Source: Isoetes taiwanensis
Taxonomy: Eukaryota > Streptophyta > Lycopodiopsida > Isoetales > Isoetaceae
Assembly (NCBI GenBank): GCA_021234155.1
Contig: JAJEKV010000011.1
Coordinates: forward strand, 17,872,677-17,936,676
Reading direction: 5' to 3'
Length of the DNA stretch: 64,000 nucleotides
The notes under the pieces were generated by a model. It was not told where the DNA came from. It worked only from the letters and a program-made list of their open reading frames with translations, and searched no databases. The translations under genes and the position numbers were made by a program. This document shows, in pieces, positions 59,728-64,000 of the stretch; the first letter of the stretch is position 1; each line of letters begins with the position of its first letter.

Positions 59728-59750
59728 TCAAAAAGATCTGCTATGGCTCC

Positions 59751-60837
59751 ATTTGAAATCTGCTATGGAGTGCTTCCATTACTATGATGAGGAGAAAGGG
59801 GGCAAGGAGGCAGCCTTGTTTGACTCCCTTCTTGATGCTGAAGAAAGAGCTACACTCTCCATTAATGATTACTGAAGAAGAGGAGTTGTGAAGAATGGCC
59901 ATGAAGAGCTTGACCGAGTTGATGCTGAATCCAAGTTTCCTGCAATACAGATCCAAGAAATTCCAGTTGACTGTGTCAAATGCTTTGGAGATGTCCAGTT
60001 TGAGTAAAGCCACAACCTGCTTAGAATCTTTAGCCCATCTGAGCTCAAGAATTGTTGTGGCAACATTATTTAAGATATTCCTCCCCTTACGGTAAGTTGA
60101 TTGGCTTGGGCTGATAATATTGTTGAGGATGCCTTTGAGCCTATGAATGATGGCTCCTGAAATAATTTTACAAATGACATTAGTAAGCAAGATTGGCCTA
60201 TAATCTGAGAAGGAAACAGGTTCAGAGATCTTGGAAATAAGAGTGATGAAGCTGGTGTTGATCCTCTCATCTATCTTCTTTCTGATAAAAACCTCATTAG
60301 CTATATTCAGAATATAAGAGCTAAGTATATCCCAATTGGCCTTAAAGAATTCTGCTAGTAGGCCATCTGGCCTCGAGGATTTCCCATTTTTCATATGAAA
60401 AATCACTTGCTTAATCTCGTCAAGGGAGAAGAGAGAAGTTAAAGCGATATTCTGATCTTGGGTCACCTTTTCCTCCATTTTGATAAAATTATCATCTTCC
60501 AAATAGATTTCATCTGCACTAGTACCCATAATATTAGAAGAAGAAGAGATTTTAAGAAATGATTGATAGCTGCAATCTTTAGATCTTTATCTTCGCTAAT
60601 GTGGTTACCATCAATCAAGACCTCATGAATACGATTTTTCTTAATTCTGCCTTTTGCCTTAACAAAAAAATATTTAGAGTGATCTCTTTCATCCTCTTTA
60701 AGCTCAGTGATTTTGGATTTTAATCTCCATCTAGCAGCAATTCTCAGCTCTTCAACTTCTATGTCCATCTTAATTCTGTTATGATCATCTCCTGTAGCAT
60801 TAATTAGAAGATTTCTAGGATTATTTAGGTGAGCCAT
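59751..60837 (-). pseudogene. LINE reverse transcriptase, N-terminal half
   Basis: Contains a linker with RDHSKYFFVKAKGRIKKNRI (about 60690-60630), then the fingers and palm: FHMKNGKSSRPDGLLAEFFK, FITLISKI, YRPILLTNVICKIIS, and the first catalytic block LLKLDISKAFDTVNWNFLDL. These are followed by GVKQGCLLAPFLLIIVMEAL. The block order is that of plant L1-type LINEs. It stops at 59751 where the 6.0-kb insertion begins, and the FADD box is on the other side of the insertion. Confidence 0.9.
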
Positions 60838-61004
60838 CTTGGGTTGATGAATTCCCTTGTCCCAAATCTTAAGCTTGGCTTTAAGAAGCTTGACTATGTT
60901 GCATCACCATGTCATCCATCCATAGGTCCCGTGAGGCTTGGCTGAAGCATTAACAATATCCGAAATAATATCCATAAAATCAGGATGGTTGATCAGCTGG
61001 GTGT

Positions 61005-61700
61005 TCAATTTAAAGTAGGCCTTCCTCTTAGGCATGATAGCATCCATCCTCTTAATAGAAAGAAGCTGGGGGTAATGAGAGCAAGGGTGTAACCTCTAAG
61101 GTTGGTTACCCTATCACTATGATTCCATATATTCTCGCCTAAATAAAACCTGTCATGAAAGCAACAAATAGGGTTGGCTCTTTGATCCGACCAGCTAAAA
61201 TCGTTAGGACCGGTTCTGGCCATAGTAAGATTATTAAGAGTTATAAGATCAGACCAAGCTGTGGATTCATCAGGGATAAGGGTTCTGAAATTACTATTCT
61301 TTATGAAATTGTGAATTACCATATTGAAATCCCCCTCCCCAAACAATCTCATCAACCTCGAAACTATTCAAACTATCTTTGATCTTAATCCAAATATCAG
61401 TTCTATCTGTAGGGTTATTGTGGATATAAACGTTGATGATGGCAATTTTGAAATTGTGCATCTTGCAGCTAAGAATCTGCCATCTGCAAGTACTGTCATT
61501 GGCCATATAAAGATCAGTAAGGTTAAGGCTTTTCTTCCAGCAAATAGCCACTCCTCCCAAACTATTGTTGGCAGAGAGAACCCAAAGATCCATGCCTCAA
61601 GGAAGAATTCTAGCAATTTTGCTAATATAATCGGCATCATGGAGCTTATGCTCTTGGATCAGCAGAATATCAGGAATAATAGATGAAAGATCCTCTTTTA
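61005..61700 (-). pseudogene. LINE apurinic-type endonuclease, broken
   Basis: The minus strand shows IQEHKLHDAD-like (about 61655), SLGGVAICWKKSLNL (about 61565-61520), IAIINVYIHNN, WGGDFNMVIH (interrupted, near 61340) and NDFSWSDQRANPIC (about 61195), the usual blocks of APE-like LINE endonucleases with the Glu, Asp and Ser-Asp positions recognisable. Frame changes near 61600 and 61345 break it. The enzyme would nick target DNA to prime reverse transcription. Confidence 0.8.
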
Positions 61701-61748
61701 ATCTCTCTCTTTTATTAGGATCATTAAGACCCTGGAGATTCCAAGAAA

Positions 61749-63905
61749 CTAAATTAAGTTAACTATTCGTTGATACATTAGAGTATATTTATAGGGAGAA
61801 AGATGTTTCCTGGAGCTTCTCCGAATCGAGGTTGTAGCTCCAATATCGTTGCCTTTCTTCTTTTTTTGAATAACTTTACTCCATTTCTCCTCGTTATGGG
61901 TTACTTCTGTAATGTCCTTGATAATTATGCTACTTTTGATCATAGAGCTCGTGAAGATATGAGTGTTGCATTCCCTTCCTTGGTTGCAAACATTTAACAA
62001 ACTCCTGTTAGGATTAGAATCAAATTTGGCTATTTTATCTTTGAATGGGTATGCTTTTCCTGCTGCATCCTCTTTAGGAAGAGTAATAGGTTTCGATATA
62101 TGATCTGTTACCTTTTTAATTTACAAACCTTTGGAAATGATGATAGGGAGCGCAGAATTGATGTTATTGCTGTTGCCATAGCTGCATTCTCCAAGATTAA
62201 CTTGAGTACCTGGAGTAGAGGAATGCGAAGCTACCATAGGTTTCTGAACCCAAACCTGTCTGCTTTTTGGCTGGACAAGCATTTTTCCTTCATCTTTTTC
62301 ATAAATAGTCTTGGAAAAAGGAACATTGCTAAAATTGATTGAAATGGTCAGGCTCTTGCATTCAGAGATATTAACTTTTATAGAGTTCGACCAATTTGAG
62401 GAGATCGATTTCGAGATGCATATGGAAGGAAAATTAGTCAGGGGAATGTTGATATCAAGAAGTTGGCCCAGGTAGCTGCCAATAGCTTTCAAGTGATTGG
62501 GGGTCCAGAAAGAAGGAGTGGGATTAGAGAAATTAATCCAGGTGACAATTGATATGTTGGAATGATCACCCGGGATGAAACCTAGGAACTATTTCATGAT
62601 GTAAACAAGATGTTTACCAAATCTGTTGATTTTCTTTTTGAGCATAGATTTGACAAAAAATTTGTCACAACAGATAACTTGAAAGGTTTTTGAGTCAAGC
62701 TTTAGGATCGAGGAGATGTGACAATGGTAAACTTTGGTGAATTGGAATTTGACCTCATTAAGGGCTGGGCAAGAATCAGGAAAGTGGATAATGAAGCCTC
62801 TATCTATGAAATTATTGGTGGCCGAGTGATTGCAGATAACAGAGATATCAAGAAGTCCAGGAAGGTCCTTGTCTTGGGTCTTGACATAGTGATTGATTAA
62901 GGTATCTGCAACAGAGTTAGTACCACCAGAGAAATCTTTTTTTTATCAAATTTCCAGAAATAGATTTCTGCAAAGCTTCAAAGTAGAAGATATTACTTTT
63001 AGTTTTGTCAGCTTCGACCAGGATTGGAACTTCGACTCGCACTTTGGTCTCCTCTTTTTTGTGCCTGATTTCGTAAAGTCCTTCTATTTCAAAATTGGTA
63101 CAGTTTGGGTAGTCACAGCTTGCAGCGTCCTCCGGTATAAAAAAACCATTTTTGTCAATGCTTTTGCAGCTAGCGGAACTGTCATAGGGGAGCTCACTGA
63201 TTTGATACTTTGCCTTGATATCTTCCACGGCAACTGCAGCATCAGGAATGCCTGCTTCAGTATAAAACTTGAATCCCTTTGTTCCATTTATCAGCCATTG
63301 TAGGGAAAGATTCGGTCCATTTGTCAATCATTTTGAAGGACACCTTGCTCCAACCTGCAAAAGAACAGAGTTCTTGATAGCACTTATTTGCTCTATTTTT
63401 TAATTCATTCATAGTATTTCTGAAGACTCCATTTTCAGGTGCAACAATTCTGAGAGGAATGGCCAAGTTTGATGGTCATTTTCGTGGTAAATAAGAGGTC
63501 GAGGTGCTGAATTTTGTCCACAGTATTGAAAGCATATCTCTTATCGTCTGATCTGCCCTCAAGAAAGTCAGATTCATTTTTGTGTTGCTCTTGGAATGCT
63601 TGGAATACTTCCCCATCCTTCATAAGATCTATGATAACTATTGTTGCCTTCTGTTGGGTCTTCAAGAGATTGGAATGTGCTCCAAGCTCTTTGATTTGTT
63701 CCCAATTTCTGTCTCTGTTATGCTCAAGCTTGGCAATGTAGCGGGGTTTGCTTGCAAGGGCTTTAACCCTGGAGGAGCTGGCATCCGAATGATAGACCAT
63801 GGCCGGAACGGTATTGATCGGGTTGAGGTCACGAGCAGAAAGATGGGAACCAAGAAAATTCTTGTGAAACAGAGGTTTGGCAAAAATTCAAGAAAGGGTC
63901 GTATT
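61749..63905 (-). pseudogene. LINE ORF1 region, broken
   Basis: Long minus-strand coding in several frames precedes the endonuclease. It includes a coiled-coil-like N-terminal block (EQIKELGAHSNLLKTQQKAT, about 63700), a middle block with ITYFEAL-type and FIIHFPDSCPALNEVKF segments, a WINFSNPTPSFWTPNHLKAI segment (about 62540-62480) resembling the DUF4283-like part of plant LINE ORF1, and a basic end (EEKWSKVIQKKKK). The protein would bind LINE RNA. It has several stops and no zinc knuckle that I could recognise. Confidence 0.6.
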
Positions 63906-64000
63906 TGAGAAAACTAGGGGAAGGAAGGAAAAAGTGGAAGAAAACAATCAATTCAAGAAAAGGCTAAGCTATGAAAGTACCTGACAAAGGTCATACCGAG

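Larger units (their letters stand above)
53730..59750. mobile_element. 6.0-kb nested insertion with two convergent genes, unclassified DNA transposon candidate
   Basis: The borders come from the interrupted LINE. On the minus strand, right-flank codons for SRFQ plus AT join directly to left-flank GGCTAAAAATGATGG, restoring SRFQMAKNDGT in frame. Only CC (53728-53729 and 59749-59750) could be duplicated target. The insert holds a plus-strand transposase-like gene (54031-57679) and a minus-strand coiled-coil gene (59727-58122) whose 3' ends face each other about 440 bp apart. No terminal inverted repeat was found by eye. An 11-bp word atctgctatgg occurs just inside (59736) and just outside (59758) the right border. 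A two-gene mobile element is the simplest reading; a captured genomic segment is the alternative. Confidence 0.75.
59751..64000 (-). mobile_element. LINE, 5' part (right of the nested insertion), continues off the window
   Basis: A non-LTR retrotransposon read right to left: ORF1-like coding (about 63900-61749), endonuclease (about 61690-61005) and the first half of reverse transcriptase (about 60840-59751), with the remainder at 53729-52830. Stops and frameshifts throughout mean the copy was already dead, or has decayed since. Its 5' end is not reached within the window. Confidence 0.88.

Noticed and set aside
53730-59750. Helitron, CACTA or PIF identity for the nested insertion
   Set aside because: No TC...CTRR ends between A and T, no CACTA termini, no TTA duplication and no rolling-circle helicase coding were seen.

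Overview
This window looks like nuclear DNA of a land plant. It holds spliced genes with consensus GT/AG introns, a PLS-class pentatricopeptide-repeat (PPR) gene with DYW remnants, a glycine-rich wall-type protein, and plant-style Ty3, copia, LINE and PIF/Harbinger elements in AT-rich DNA. The character of the PPR and of the transposons makes a non-seed plant such as a fern plausible, but that is inference. Three host genes are reasonably clear: a secreted glycine-rich protein (1522-1965, +), a two-exon DPH7-like WD40 protein for diphthamide synthesis on elongation factor 2 (43048-45769, -), and a two-exon organellar PPR gene (48140-50379, -) whose E/DYW end is frame-broken.

Layout. 1-4122: short repeats, the glycine-rich gene, a strong 119-bp foldback and one orphan coding exon. 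4123-22515: a tandem array of a 5.8-kb unit, three full copies and a truncated fourth, carrying exon-like fragments of unidentified genes, degenerate retroelement sequence and a tRNA-like SINE module at the copy junctions. 22516-40625: a segment that appears to be inverted. It contains a decayed PIF/Harbinger element, exon relics (one from eIF3i), a decayed Ty3-type retrotransposon with an extra coding region after integrase, and at its right end an inverted partial copy of the 5.8-kb unit that begins exactly where array copy 4 is cut off. 40626-50379: a LINE relic and the DPH7 and PPR genes. 51158-52330: the 5' end of a copia element. 52830-64000: a minus-strand LINE split by a 6.0-kb insertion.

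The most interesting object is that insertion (53730-59750). Removing it restores the LINE reading frame exactly across the reverse-transcriptase domain, so its borders are known almost to the base. It holds two convergent multi-exon genes: a plus-strand, cysteine-rich, transposase-like gene with three candidate acidic catalytic residues and several stops, and a minus-strand coiled-coil gene with intact-looking small exons. No terminal inverted repeat is visible and the target duplication is at most 2 bp, so I cannot place it in a known superfamily. The second main structural point is the tandem array plus inversion: un-inverting 22516-40625 would rebuild array copy 4 seamlessly.
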